A DNA stretch of 8,338 bases from an uncultured Clostridia bacterium (GCA_947174955.1 CAMWKX010000046.1:1-8338), one strand, 5' to 3'. Positions 1 to 6,583 are shown, numbered from the stretch's first letter. The notes: generated by a model not told the origin, from the sequence alone. Numbers and translations: made by a program.

Positions 1-1610
1 GCGAGAGCTTCTGGACGGAGAGCCAGCTTGTGGACGGCAAGTGCCCCGACTGCGGCAGGGAAGTCAAGCCCGCCAAGGAAGAGGCGTACTTCTTTAAAAT
101 GGGCAAGTACGCGGAGAGGCTTGTCAAGCATATCGTGACGCACCCGCAGTTTATTCAGCCGGTGGCGAGAAAGAACGAGATGATGAACAACTTCCTTCTT
201 GCCGACGAGTTTATCGGCAAGTCCGACGAGGAAATTTCAGCCGCTTGCGATAACGGCGCGTTGAAAACCAAGTTGCAGGACTTGTGCGTGTCGCGCACGT
301 CGTTCAAGTGGGGCGTGCCCGTGGAGTTCGATAAAAAGCACGTCGTATACGTCTGGCTCGACGCGCTGACCAACTATATCACGGGGCTGGGCTACGACGT
401 TGACAATTCCTCGCAGAAGTATAAAGATTTCTGGGTTGAACCCATTCATATCGTGGGCAAGGACATAGTGCGTTTCCACGTCATTTACTGGCCAATATTC
501 TTAATGGCGCTGGGTGAGCCGCTGCCCAAAACGGTGTTTGCGCACACCTGGCTGTTGCAGGGCGGCGACAAGATGTCAAAGTCCAAGGGCAACGTAATGT
601 ACGCCGACGACCTTTCATCGGTGTTCGGTGTGGACGCGGTGCGTTACTTCGTTCTGCACGAAATGCCCTACAATTCGGACGGCATAATCACGTGGGAGCT
701 TATGTGCGAGAGGATAAATTCCGACCTTGCCAACGTTCTGGGCAACCTTGTTAAGCGCACGATTTCTATGACAAACAAGTACTTCGGCGGCAAGGTAAAG
801 AACGTCGGGGTGAGTGGTGATTTCGACGGCGAGCTTAAAGCCGTTGCCGAGGGTTTAAAGCAAAAGGTTGCCGCAAAAATGGAGGAGTACAGAATCGCCG
901 ACGCGCTCGACGAGATATGGACGGTACTCCGCCGCGCGAACAAGTATATCGACGAAACAGCGCCCTGGGTGCTTGCCAAGGACGAGGCGAACAAGCCCCG
1001 CTTGGAGCAGGTTATGTACAACCTTTTGGAAACGATTGCGATTGCGGCAAACCTCTTAAAGCCGTTTATGCCCGCAACGTGCGCGGAAATTTTGAGCGAA
1101 CTCGGAAGCCTCGAAAAAGAGTACGAAAATCTTGATAAATTCGGTTTAACCCCCGAATATGCCGTAACTAACGAGCCTAAAACGCTTTTCGAGCGTATAA
1201 ATTTTGCCGATATCAAGGGCAAAATCGATGCCATCACCGCCGCACAGATTGCCGAAAGCGCACCCGCGCCCGAGGAAAAAAACGTGCCCGAAATAACCAT
1301 CGACGACTTTGCAAAGGTGCGTATGCAGGTAGGACTTGTGACCGCGTGCGAGGCGGTTAAAAAGAGCAAGCTTCTGCACGAAACTGTCAAGGTGGGTAAT
1401 AAAACGCTGTCCATTTTAAGCGGCATTGCCAAGCACTACACGCCGGAAGAAATGGTCGGTAAAAAGGTAATCGTGGTTACCAATCTGCCGCCTAGAGAGA
1501 TGAAGGGCATAATGAGCGAAGGTATGATCGTGTGCGCGGAAGGACCCGACGGCACGCTGTCGATTGTGTCGCCCGAAAAAGATTTGCCCGACGGAAGCGT
1601 GCTGTCATAA
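1..1610 (+). CDS. metG: Methionyl-tRNA synthetase, 5'-truncated by window edge
   Basis: Charges tRNA-Met with methionine in the cytoplasm (class I aminoacyl-tRNA synthetase). The reading frame is open from base 3, giving 535 visible codons; the N-terminal roughly 120 residues, including the HIGH signature, lie off the window, so the GTG at 30 is internal. The first visible residues ESFWTESQL...CPDCG are the zinc-knuckle region; bases 1-2 (GC) fit the end of a Cys codon from the preceding knuckle. Other family marks are YVWLDAL (around 345-363), the KMSKS catalytic loop at 570-584, the anticodon-binding helical domain with DETAPWVLAK (around 950-980), and a C-terminal Trbp111/EMAP-like tRNA-binding domain starting near ITIDDFAKVRMQVG (about 1295 to the end). 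The C-terminal domain marks the dimeric, long MetRS type. The stop TAA overlaps the tatD start by one base (TAATG), so the two genes are probably co-transcribed and coupled. Identification is secure. Confidence 0.97.
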   Translation, partial: ESFWTESQLVDGKCPDCGREVKPAKEEAYFFKMGKYAERLVKHIVTHPQFIQPVARKNEMMNNFLLADEFIGKSDEEISAACDNGALKTKLQDLCVSRTSFKWGVPVEFDKKHVVYVWLDALTNYITGLGYDVDNSSQKYKDFWVEPIHIVGKDIVRFHVIYWPIFLMALGEPLPKTVFAHTWLLQGGDKMSKSKGNVMYADDLSSVFGVDAVRYFVLHEMPYNSDGIITWELMCERINSDLANVLGNLVKRTISMTNKYFGGKVKNVGVSGDFDGELKAVAEGLKQKVAAKMEEYRIADALDEIWTVLRRANKYIDETAPWVLAKDEANKPRLEQVMYNLLETIAIAANLLKPFMPATCAEILSELGSLEKEYENLDKFGLTPEYAVTNEPKTLFERINFADIKGKIDAITAAQIAESAPAPEEKNVPEITIDDFAKVRMQVGLVTACEAVKKSKLLHETVKVGNKTLSILSGIAKHYTPEEMVGKKVIVVTNLPPREMKGIMSEGMIVCAEGPDGTLSIVSPEKDLPDGSVLS

Positions 1611-2383
1611 TGTTTATCGACGTTCACTGTCACCTCGACAATACGACCTACGGCGACGTAGGCGAACTTATAAAGAAGTGCGCGGACAGCGGTGTGGAGC
1701 GCATAATAACCGTCGGTTTCGATTTGCCGTCGTCGCATCTTGCGCAGGAGCTTGCCGAAAAATACGACGGCGTCTATTTCACCGCGGGCTTTCATCCCAC
1801 CGAACTGAAAAAATATCGCGATGGGGATTTGAAAGAAATTGCCGAGCTGTGCGCACATAAAAAATGCGTTGCGCTTGGCGAAATAGGTCTGGACTATCAC
1901 TATCCGGACACGGATAAGGAGTTGCAAACGCGGGTATTCTTAGCACAGTTGCAGCTTGCCGACAGCCTTAAAATGCCCGTGCAGATACACTCGCGAGACT
2001 GCGCCGAGGATATGCTGACTCTGTTAAAGGACAACGCTCGGCTTTTGAGAAACGGCGCGCTTATGCACTGCTATTCGCACTCGACGGAAATGGCGGAAGA
2101 GTTTTTAAAGCTTGGTATGTACTTTTCGTTCGGCGGGGCAAGCACCTGGAAGGGGAGCAAAAAGGCAAAGCGCACGATTGCTATGCTGCCGTTTTCTCAC
2201 ATACTGACCGAAACGGACAGCCCATATATGCCGCCCGCAAGCGTTTACGGCACGTTCCCTAATACTCCGCTTGCAATACCCGAAATTGCGCGTTCAATCG
2301 CGGATATTAAGGGGGTAACGGTCGAAGAAGCGGAAAAATGCGTGGAAGAAAACGCTCGGGCGCTGTTTAAAAAACTCGGCTGA
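1610..2383 (+). CDS. tatD: TatD-family metal-dependent DNase/hydrolase
   Basis: A 257-residue TIM-barrel amidohydrolase-type enzyme of the TatD/YcfH/YabD family, known as metal-dependent 3'-5' exonucleases or deoxyribonucleases implicated in DNA repair and turnover; the physiological substrate here is not shown. All metal ligands expected for the family are visible: H6 and H8 in VHCHLD, E91 in ALGEIGLDYHY, H127 in QIHSRD, H153 in LMHCYSH and D203 in TETDSPY. I chose ATG 1610 because the protein then begins MFIDVHCHLD, as the family does. A longer open frame from 1532 only adds residues antiparallel to no family feature and lies inside metG. There is no good ribosome site of its own (a weak GGAAG about 12 bases upstream), which fits translational coupling to metG through the TAATG overlap. 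A strong terminator follows directly. metG-tatD adjacency is conserved in Firmicutes. Confidence 0.95.
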   Translation: MFIDVHCHLDNTTYGDVGELIKKCADSGVERIITVGFDLPSSHLAQELAEKYDGVYFTAGFHPTELKKYRDGDLKEIAELCAHKKCVALGEIGLDYHYPDTDKELQTRVFLAQLQLADSLKMPVQIHSRDCAEDMLTLLKDNARLLRNGALMHCYSHSTEMAEEFLKLGMYFSFGGASTWKGSKKAKRTIAMLPFSHILTETDSPYMPPASVYGTFPNTPLAIPEIARSIADIKGVTVEEAEKCVEENARALFKKLG

Positions 2384-2390
2384 AAACCCG

Positions 2391-2425
2391 AAAGCCGAGG
2401 CGGAAAAATCCGCCACGGCTTTTTT
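2391..2425 (+). terminator. Intrinsic terminator of metG-tatD
   Basis: A 14-bp stem (2391-2404 with 2409-2422) has one A-A mismatch, an AAAA loop and a T-run through 2425. It begins 7 bases after the tatD stop codon. It ends the metG-tatD transcript and separates it from rsmA. Confidence 0.92.
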
Positions 2426-2430
2426 AATCT

Positions 2431-2460
2431 TTGGTAACCCGAATAAGGGTACGCTATTAT
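2431..2460 (+). promoter_or_regulatory. Possible sigma-A promoter for rsmA
   Basis: TTGGTA (2431-2436, 4 of 6 matches to TTGACA) is followed after 18 bases by TATTAT (2455-2460, 5 of 6 matches to TATAAT). It lies right after the tatD terminator and about 46 bases before the rsmA start, where a promoter is needed. The spacing is one base longer than ideal, so this is a plausible but unproven call. Confidence 0.45.
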
Positions 2461-2495
2461 TATCTGTAAACTGTTGCGGCTTATACGGCGCGCGC

Positions 2496-2500
2496 GGAGG
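2496..2500 (+). promoter_or_regulatory. Ribosome binding site of rsmA
   Basis: A perfect GGAGG lies 6 bases before ATG 2507. It fixes that codon as the rsmA start and predicts efficient initiation. Confidence 0.9.
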
Positions 2501-2506
2501 TAAATT

Positions 2507-3346
2507 ATGGAAAAAGGCGGACTGGGCAGCGTAATTGCCGGCAGCGGCTTTACCTTTAAAAAGAAGTTCGGACAGAATTTCATATCCGATACGGCGCTCC
2601 TTGACAGAATTGTCGACGGCGCGGGAGTGGATAAGGATACTACGGTAATAGAAATCGGTTGCGGCGCGGGCACGCTTACAAGGGCTCTTGCGGGCAAAGC
2701 CAAATACGTTTACGGCTACGAAATCGACTCGTCGCTCAAACCCGTGCTGGCAAAGACGCTTGCGGGAGTGGACAACGCGGAAATCATATTCAAAGATTTT
2801 ACGCGCGTGCGCATTGACGAGCTGGAAAAGACGATGCCGCCGTACAAGGTGGTTGCCAACCTTCCGTACTACATTACCACGCCGCTTATAATGCAGCTAG
2901 TGGAAAACTCTCAAAAGTGCCTTTCGCTCACCGTAATGGTGCAGGAGGAGGTCGCGCTCAGACTGTGCGCTCAGCCCGACACTCCCGACTACGGCGCAAT
3001 CACGGCGAACGTCGCCTTGCGCGGCGAGTGCAAAATTATAGAGCGGGTGGGCAGAGAGAAATTTACGCCCAGCCCCAACGTTGACAGCGCGGTGGTGCGC
3101 ATAGATTTGCGCCCGTGCAGATTGTCCGTCGACGATACGGCAGTATATAAAAAGGTCGTGCGCGCGGCGTTTTCGTCGAGGCGCAAGACGCTGGAAAACA
3201 ATCTGATGAACGGATTTGCGCTCCCGCGGGAGAGGGCTAAGGAGCTGATTGCAAGTTGCGGGTTTGCCGAGGGAGTGCGCGGTGAAACGCTCTCGCCCGA
3301 GCAGTTCGCCAGCCTTGCGAATGCGGTAGGTAAGATAATTAAATAA
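2507..3346 (+). CDS. rsmA: 16S rRNA (adenine(1518)-N6/adenine(1519)-N6)-dimethyltransferase
   Basis: RsmA/KsgA dimethylates two adjacent adenines in the 3' hairpin of 16S rRNA using S-adenosylmethionine, a late step in 30S subunit assembly; loss in other bacteria gives kasugamycin resistance. The 279 residues match the usual family length. Visible motifs are KKFGQNFISD (residues 18-28), SAM-binding motif I EIGCGAG (49-55), the acidic ribose contact in YEID (E72), KDF (D97), the catalytic NLPYY (118-122) and FTPSPNVDSAVVRID further on. The C-terminal part (after about residue 200) is the small helical domain, with AAFSSRRKTLENNL. The start is fixed by GGAGG 6 bases upstream. The gene stands alone between two terminators; in Bacillus rnmV (RNase M5) usually precedes ksgA, but no such gene lies here. 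Confidence 0.97.
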   Translation: MEKGGLGSVIAGSGFTFKKKFGQNFISDTALLDRIVDGAGVDKDTTVIEIGCGAGTLTRALAGKAKYVYGYEIDSSLKPVLAKTLAGVDNAEIIFKDFTRVRIDELEKTMPPYKVVANLPYYITTPLIMQLVENSQKCLSLTVMVQEEVALRLCAQPDTPDYGAITANVALRGECKIIERVGREKFTPSPNVDSAVVRIDLRPCRLSVDDTAVYKKVVRAAFSSRRKTLENNLMNGFALPRERAKELIASCGFAEGVRGETLSPEQFASLANAVGKIIK

Positions 3347-3353
3347 ATAAAGG

Positions 3354-3391
3354 GCGGCGCGGAAAAATTTTTCCGCGCCGCTTATATTTTT
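3354..3391 (+). terminator. Intrinsic terminator of rsmA
   Basis: A perfect 14-bp inverted repeat (3354-3367 with 3368-3381) is GC-rich at its base and AAAAATTTTT at its centre, so the real loop is probably a few of those A/T bases. It is followed by a T-rich tail (3382-3391). It lies 7 bases after the rsmA stop. Confidence 0.9.
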
Positions 3392-3392
3392 G

Positions 3393-3421
3393 TTCTTAAA
3401 TGCTTGTCCGCGGCGTATATT
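3393..3421 (+). promoter_or_regulatory. Weak candidate promoter for the spoIVFA/B-like pair
   Basis: TATATT (3416-3421) resembles a -10 box, with a poor -35 (TTCTTA, 3393-3398) 17 bases upstream. A promoter is expected somewhere in 3392-3450 because a strong terminator precedes and a new gene pair follows. If the pair is a true sporulation operon, a sigma-E promoter is expected instead; I could not find a convincing sigma-E match by eye. Confidence 0.25.
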
Positions 3422-3454
3422 TAGGATAAGTAACCGAAAAAAAGTTCAACTAAA

Positions 3455-3459
3455 AGGAG
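3455..3459 (+). promoter_or_regulatory. Ribosome binding site of the spoIVFA-like gene
   Basis: AGGAG lies 8 bases before ATG 3468. It selects this codon over an open frame reaching back to 3390, which would start inside the rsmA terminator. Confidence 0.85.
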
Positions 3460-3467
3460 TACGTGAT

Positions 3468-4217
3468 ATGGAACAAGGCTTGGAATACGCACAAATGTTG
3501 GAGATACCCGTAAGCACTGTCAGCGTCGTTAAGAAAAGAAGTTTGTTTTCCCGCAGGTCGAAGCCCGCGGACGATTTGAAGGAGCGCGTTGTCGAAAGCG
3601 TCAACGATCGTCTGGACGGCGGTGAATTGCCCGAACAGCCCTCCGAGGCGGCAGGCTTCGTGGAAACCGAGGATCTGACCGCGCCCGTAAAGACCAAAAA
3701 GAAGATGGGCGTTGCAGGCAAAATCATCATTGCCGAAACGGCGGCGGCGTGCCTTTTGGCGGCGGGCATATTCTTGACCAACGTGTTCGTTCCCAATACC
3801 GCAATAAACACCTTTATGGGCGGGCTTACCGCAGTAAAGACGAAAGAGGCGTCGTATAACCAGTTTAAGCTGACCTCGGTTGTCAGCGAGCTTTCCGACG
3901 CGAGCGTTGCGGTAACCGACGACGGCGTAATCCATTTCACCGAGAAGGCGGCGGTATATCCCGTGTGCGACGGCGAAGTGGCGAGCGTAACCGAGACCGA
4001 CAGCTTATACACGGTCAAAATTGCGCACACTTCCAAGTTCACGAGCGTAATCACGGGGCTCGATACAGTATATGCCAAAGCGGGCGATCAGGTTAAGTCC
4101 AACCTGCCTTTCGGCTATTCCAAGGGTGAAAACGAGGTGCGCGTGGCTATGTACGACGGCGACACGCTGTTAAACTGCTATACGCTGTCGGGCGCGGTTC
4201 CCGTCTGGAATTCGTGA
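3468..4217 (+). CDS. SpoIVFA-like single-pass membrane protein with degenerate LytM/M23 domain
   Basis: A 249-residue protein. Residues 1-80 are charged and probably cytoplasmic, rich in Lys/Arg and Glu/Asp. One hydrophobic segment (about 83-107, after KTKKKMGVAGK) would anchor it with the C-terminus outside. Residues about 158-240 resemble a LytM/M23 beta fold (DGEVASV..., VKIAHTSKF, VYAKAGDQVKSN), but the catalytic zinc ligands are not all there: the final HxH is replaced by VRVAMYD, so I infer no peptidase activity. The next gene encodes an M50 protease of the SpoIVFB type and overlaps by four bases. In Bacillus SpoIVFA anchors and inhibits SpoIVFB in the outer forespore membrane until a forespore signal arrives, and has this same layout, so I infer the same role. 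The alternative is an unrelated M23-like membrane protein. The topology and pairing are seen; the function is inferred from context. Confidence 0.7.
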   Translation: MEQGLEYAQMLEIPVSTVSVVKKRSLFSRRSKPADDLKERVVESVNDRLDGGELPEQPSEAAGFVETEDLTAPVKTKKKMGVAGKIIIAETAAACLLAAGIFLTNVFVPNTAINTFMGGLTAVKTKEASYNQFKLTSVVSELSDASVAVTDDGVIHFTEKAAVYPVCDGEVASVTETDSLYTVKIAHTSKFTSVITGLDTVYAKAGDQVKSNLPFGYSKGENEVRVAMYDGDTLLNCYTLSGAVPVWNS

Positions 4218-5176
4218 AGGTAACAATTCATCCGCTCTTCTTCGGGGCAATGATATTCTTTGCGCTGTTCGGCGGATTGCCGTCTGTGCTCATCTGCCTT
4301 GTGACCGCGCTCCTGCACGAGAGCGGTCACATTTTTTGCGCCGCCAGAATGGGTTTTAAATGCGAGCGGATTAAAATTATGCCGTACGGCGCGGCGGCTA
4401 TGTGCGACGTGGAGGGGATACGCGCGGGCGACGAGATAAAGCTCGCCTTAGCGGGACCTCTCGTCAACGCGTGCGTGTGCGTTGCCTTAGCGGGACTGTG
4501 GTGGTTTTTCCCCGAAACGTACGCCTACACCGACACGGTTATGCACGCCAATATCGCAATGCTCACGGTCAATCTTCTGCCCGCATATCCTCTGGACGGC
4601 GGCAGAGTAGCTGCGTGCGTATTTAAAAAGTTCTTTTCCAAGCGTGCCGCGCAAATCGTATTGAAGGTGATTGCCGCGCTCGTTGCCGCGGGACTGACTG
4701 TCGCGTTCTTCTTTTCGGGCTACAACCCCACGCTGCTCTTTTTCGCAATCTTTCTTCTGGGTTCGACGATAGAGAAAAACCCCTCGGCTCAGCTTATCAA
4801 TTTCTCGTCGAAGGGCAAGCTGAAGCGGGGGATTGAGGTCAAGTACGTGCTGTGCGACAAGTCGCTCACGTTCAAAGAGGCGTTCAAAAAGCTGGACGAC
4901 AAGCGTTATCTGGTGTTGCAGCTGTACGACGGTGGGGTCGCCGACGAGATTACGCAGGACGAGTTGTACGAGGCGGCGGCAAGCCATTCGTTCTACGACT
5001 GCGTGTTCGGAGAAGAGGACGGGGAGTTTGCGCCGTTTGACGGCGAAGATTACTTTTCGAGGAACGAGCGTGAAAACAGTTCGCCCGAAACGTTGCCTTC
5101 GAGCACGGCTTTAACGCAGTCTTTACCGAGTTCGACGGCGGCGTCCACGGAGCTTGAAAGCGAGGTGAAGTCGTAG
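4214..5176 (+). CDS. SpoIVFB-like M50 site-2 intramembrane metalloprotease
   Basis: A 320-residue multi-pass membrane zinc protease. The HExxH motif HESGH is at 35-39 inside a hydrophobic helix. The second motif, NLLPAYPLDGGR (120-131), supplies the third ligand D128. Membrane segments run at about 8-42, 77-99, 110-125, 147-168 and 171-184. Residues about 200-262 look like a single CBS module (KRGIEVKYVLCDKSLTFKEAFKKL...RYLVLQLYD), as in Bacillus SpoIVFB, where it senses ATP and binds pro-sigma-K. By family knowledge it would cleave pro-sigma-K in the mother cell. The GTG start overlaps the TGA of the spoIVFA-like gene (GTGA), and no clear ribosome site is seen, so translation is probably coupled. 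The tail after about residue 265 is acidic then Ser/Thr-rich with LPSSTA twice; its last 42 codons overlap the convergent gene and look added late. A general site-2 protease is the alternative. Confidence 0.83.
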   Translation: MKVTIHPLFFGAMIFFALFGGLPSVLICLVTALLHESGHIFCAARMGFKCERIKIMPYGAAAMCDVEGIRAGDEIKLALAGPLVNACVCVALAGLWWFFPETYAYTDTVMHANIAMLTVNLLPAYPLDGGRVAACVFKKFFSKRAAQIVLKVIAALVAAGLTVAFFFSGYNPTLLFFAIFLLGSTIEKNPSAQLINFSSKGKLKRGIEVKYVLCDKSLTFKEAFKKLDDKRYLVLQLYDGGVADEITQDELYEAAASHSFYDCVFGEEDGEFAPFDGEDYFSRNERENSSPETLPSSTALTQSLPSSTAASTELESEVKS

Positions 5177-5724
5177 TCGGTCCAGTACTCCTGCCGCTTG
5201 GATTTGAGCATCGCGCGGGTGTAGGAAAAGTACCTCTTTAAACAGCGCTCGACCCCCGTGACGGTAACCTCTGGTTCGACTTTGGATATGCAGTCGTACA
5301 CATTAAAAGTCGCGCTTAAAACGCGTTCGCGTGGCAATATATTGCGGGGAATGGCAAATTTGCGGCTGATAAACAGTCCCAGATCGTTCTCCATCCGCTG
5401 GTGCGCCATAGGCAGTTTGGAGTTGCTTTCAAAGGCGTATATTGCGGGGTGCAGAGTGCAGTCGAGCGCGTAGTGAGTGGCGAAGCCCGCCGCGTAAGAG
5501 GGGTGTTCGTCCTTTAAAATATCAAACAGTTCCGCGGCGGGCATATTGTGCAGCCGCCGTCCGAGGTTGGTCTTTTTAAAACTCAGTTTATAGGCAAAAA
5601 AAACGTCGCCGCCCTGCGCACCGAGCATATACAAGGTGTGGTCGGCGACGGCTTTTTTTATATCCTTAGAGCAGTTGTCAAGAATAATTTTAGCGCATAT
5701 CGCGTGAGAAAAATAATCGGGCAT
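5050..5724 (-). CDS. Zinc-dependent phospholipase C-like protein, cytoplasmic
   Basis: A 224-residue protein resembling the zinc-dependent phospholipase C / S1-P1-like all-helical family (PF00882 type) common in clostridia. Candidate metal ligands follow the family order: H7 (YFSHAI), D40 (LGAQGGDVFF), H59 (RRLHN), H84 and D88 (THYALDCTLH), H92, H108 and E112 (HQRMEND). No signal peptide or membrane segment is seen, unlike the secreted toxin-type enzymes, so it probably acts inside the cell; its substrate is unknown. The C-terminus (about 187-222) reads as an amphipathic helix typical of real coding sequence. ATG 5724 comes one base after the TAA of ogg, with no clear Shine-Dalgarno, so it probably depends on coupling to ogg. 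Its last 127 bases overlap the convergent spoIVFB-like gene. I see no intrinsic terminator after its stop. Confidence 0.75.
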   Translation of the reverse strand: MPDYFSHAICAKIILDNCSKDIKKAVADHTLYMLGAQGGDVFFAYKLSFKKTNLGRRLHNMPAAELFDILKDEHPSYAAGFATHYALDCTLHPAIYAFESNSKLPMAHQRMENDLGLFISRKFAIPRNILPRERVLSATFNVYDCISKVEPEVTVTGVERCLKRYFSYTRAMLKSKRQEYWTDYDFTSLSSSVDAAVELGKDCVKAVLEGNVSGELFSRSFLEK

Positions 5725-5725
5725 A

Positions 5726-6550
5726 TTATAAGTTTGCCCGTTTACAGTAAAATAAATACTGCTGAACCAGTCCCGAATATTCGCCGAACAGCGAGGTGAA
5801 GTACGCGTTGATTTTATTGCGGTCTTTGAGCGTGCCGTTAAAGTCCTCGCGGTAAATCTTTTCTATCCACGTGTCGACGGGAAAGCTCGCCGCCCTCTGA
5901 AAGCCGAATAAGCTCACGCAGTCGGCAACCTTGGGACCAACTCCGTGGTAGGTTAAAAGTTCCTTTTTCAATGCGGGCGCGTCGAGGGTTTTCAGGTGTT
6001 CGATACCTTCTGCGGCAACCCGTTGAGCAGTTCTTACGATAAACTCGTCGCGATAGCCCGCGCCCAGGCTCTTATAGAACGCCGCGTCCTTTTCCGCGAG
6101 GCGCGCTGCGGTGGGGAAGGTATAGTATTCTTCACCCATAAATTCGCGTCTTTCCCCGACCGTTCGGGAAATGCGCGAGATAATACCCTTAATTCTGGGG
6201 ATATTGTTGTTCTGCGAAATGATAAAGGAAAAGAGCATTTCCTCGGGGTTCTGGTTTAAAAGGCGCAAGCCCTTTGCAACCTCGCACGAGCGGGTGAGTA
6301 CGGGCACGTTAAAACCCTTGATTTTTTCAATGATTGCGGCATATTCACGCCCCAAATCGAAAAAATTATAGAAATAATCGGGGTAATCGCTCTCTATAAC
6401 CGTGCTGTTGCCGTCGGTATAAACGTAACACGCCTTGTCGGTCGAAAATACCTTATAGCCCTCTTTAAACGGCTCGAAGCGGAAAATCTGTCCGCATTCC
6501 AAAACGTCGGTTGGGTTGAAGTAAGTTTTGTCGTAAGTAATCTTTTGCAT
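5726..6550 (-). CDS. ogg: 8-oxoguanine DNA glycosylase, OGG1 type
   Basis: A base-excision repair enzyme that removes 8-oxoguanine opposite C and nicks the strand by beta-elimination. The 274 residues contain the OGG1 marks in order (numbering from ATG 6550): CGQIFRF (20-26, human GQSFRW), SFIISQNNNIPRI (108-120, with the N-N and R that grip the orphan cytosine), the helix-hairpin-helix YHGVGPKVADC with catalytic K207, and FPVDTW with catalytic D226. The Lys-Asp spacing of 19 equals that of human OGG1 (K249, D268). Near the end, SGLVQQYLF places Q263 and F267 where human Q315 and F319 hold the damaged base. I start at ATG 6550, not the in-frame GTG 6562, because that GTG sits directly on the Shine-Dalgarno sequence. 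It is transcribed from a consensus promoter at its 5' side and is followed one base later by the phospholipase-like gene. Confidence 0.9.
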   Translation of the reverse strand: MQKITYDKTYFNPTDVLECGQIFRFEPFKEGYKVFSTDKACYVYTDGNSTVIESDYPDYFYNFFDLGREYAAIIEKIKGFNVPVLTRSCEVAKGLRLLNQNPEEMLFSFIISQNNNIPRIKGIISRISRTVGERREFMGEEYYTFPTAARLAEKDAAFYKSLGAGYRDEFIVRTAQRVAAEGIEHLKTLDAPALKKELLTYHGVGPKVADCVSLFGFQRAASFPVDTWIEKIYREDFNGTLKDRNKINAYFTSLFGEYSGLVQQYLFYCKRANL

Positions 6551-6583
6551 AAAAAAATACACCCTCTTTCAAGGGTGTATTTT
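6551..6583 (-). terminator. Hairpin with T-run between DUF4097 gene and ogg
   Basis: A perfect 12-bp stem (6583-6572 with 6565-6554 on the - strand) has a 6-base loop, and its T-run of seven (6557-6551) touches the ogg ATG. It has the shape of an intrinsic terminator for the padR operon, although the stem is AT-rich at the base. Its second arm contains the ogg ribosome site and its first arm contains the ogg -10 box, so it is shared by termination, transcription start and translation start. Confidence 0.7.
6562..6566 (-). promoter_or_regulatory. Ribosome binding site of ogg, inside hairpin arm
   Basis: GAGGG (within AAAGAGGG) lies 11 bases before ATG 6550, with a run of seven T in between. 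The spacing is longer than usual. The site is paired when the whole hairpin is transcribed and free when transcription starts at the ogg promoter. Confidence 0.65.

Noticed and set aside
668..1432. 254-codon open frame on the - strand inside metG
   Set aside because: It is fully antisense to conserved MetRS domains and its protein is low-complexity Ser/Leu-rich with no family resemblance. A mirror of codon bias in metG.
1532..1609. Upstream extension of tatD
   Set aside because: It adds 26 Arg-rich residues inside metG; the family starts at MFIDVHCHLD, and ATG 1610 couples to the metG stop.
3390..3467. Upstream extension of the spoIVFA-like gene
   Set aside because: It would start with TTG in the tail of the rsmA terminator, while ATG 3468 has AGGAG at good spacing.
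3446..4078. 210-codon open frame on the - strand inside the spoIVFA-like gene
   Set aside because: No ribosome site or family motif; the + strand gene has AGGAG, a clear membrane segment and coupling to the protease.
5177..5725. A + strand gene downstream of the spoIVFB-like gene
   Set aside because: Only short open frames are present, all antisense to the phospholipase-like gene with its ordered metal ligands.
6551..6562. GTG 6562 as the ogg start
   Set aside because: The GTG directly abuts the only Shine-Dalgarno sequence, leaving no spacing; ATG 6550 is usable and better fits the family.
6554..6583. The 12-bp hairpin as a + strand terminator
   Set aside because: It is symmetric enough to work on + and is followed by T-rich bases, but no + strand gene ends here; the nearest + gene stops at 5176.
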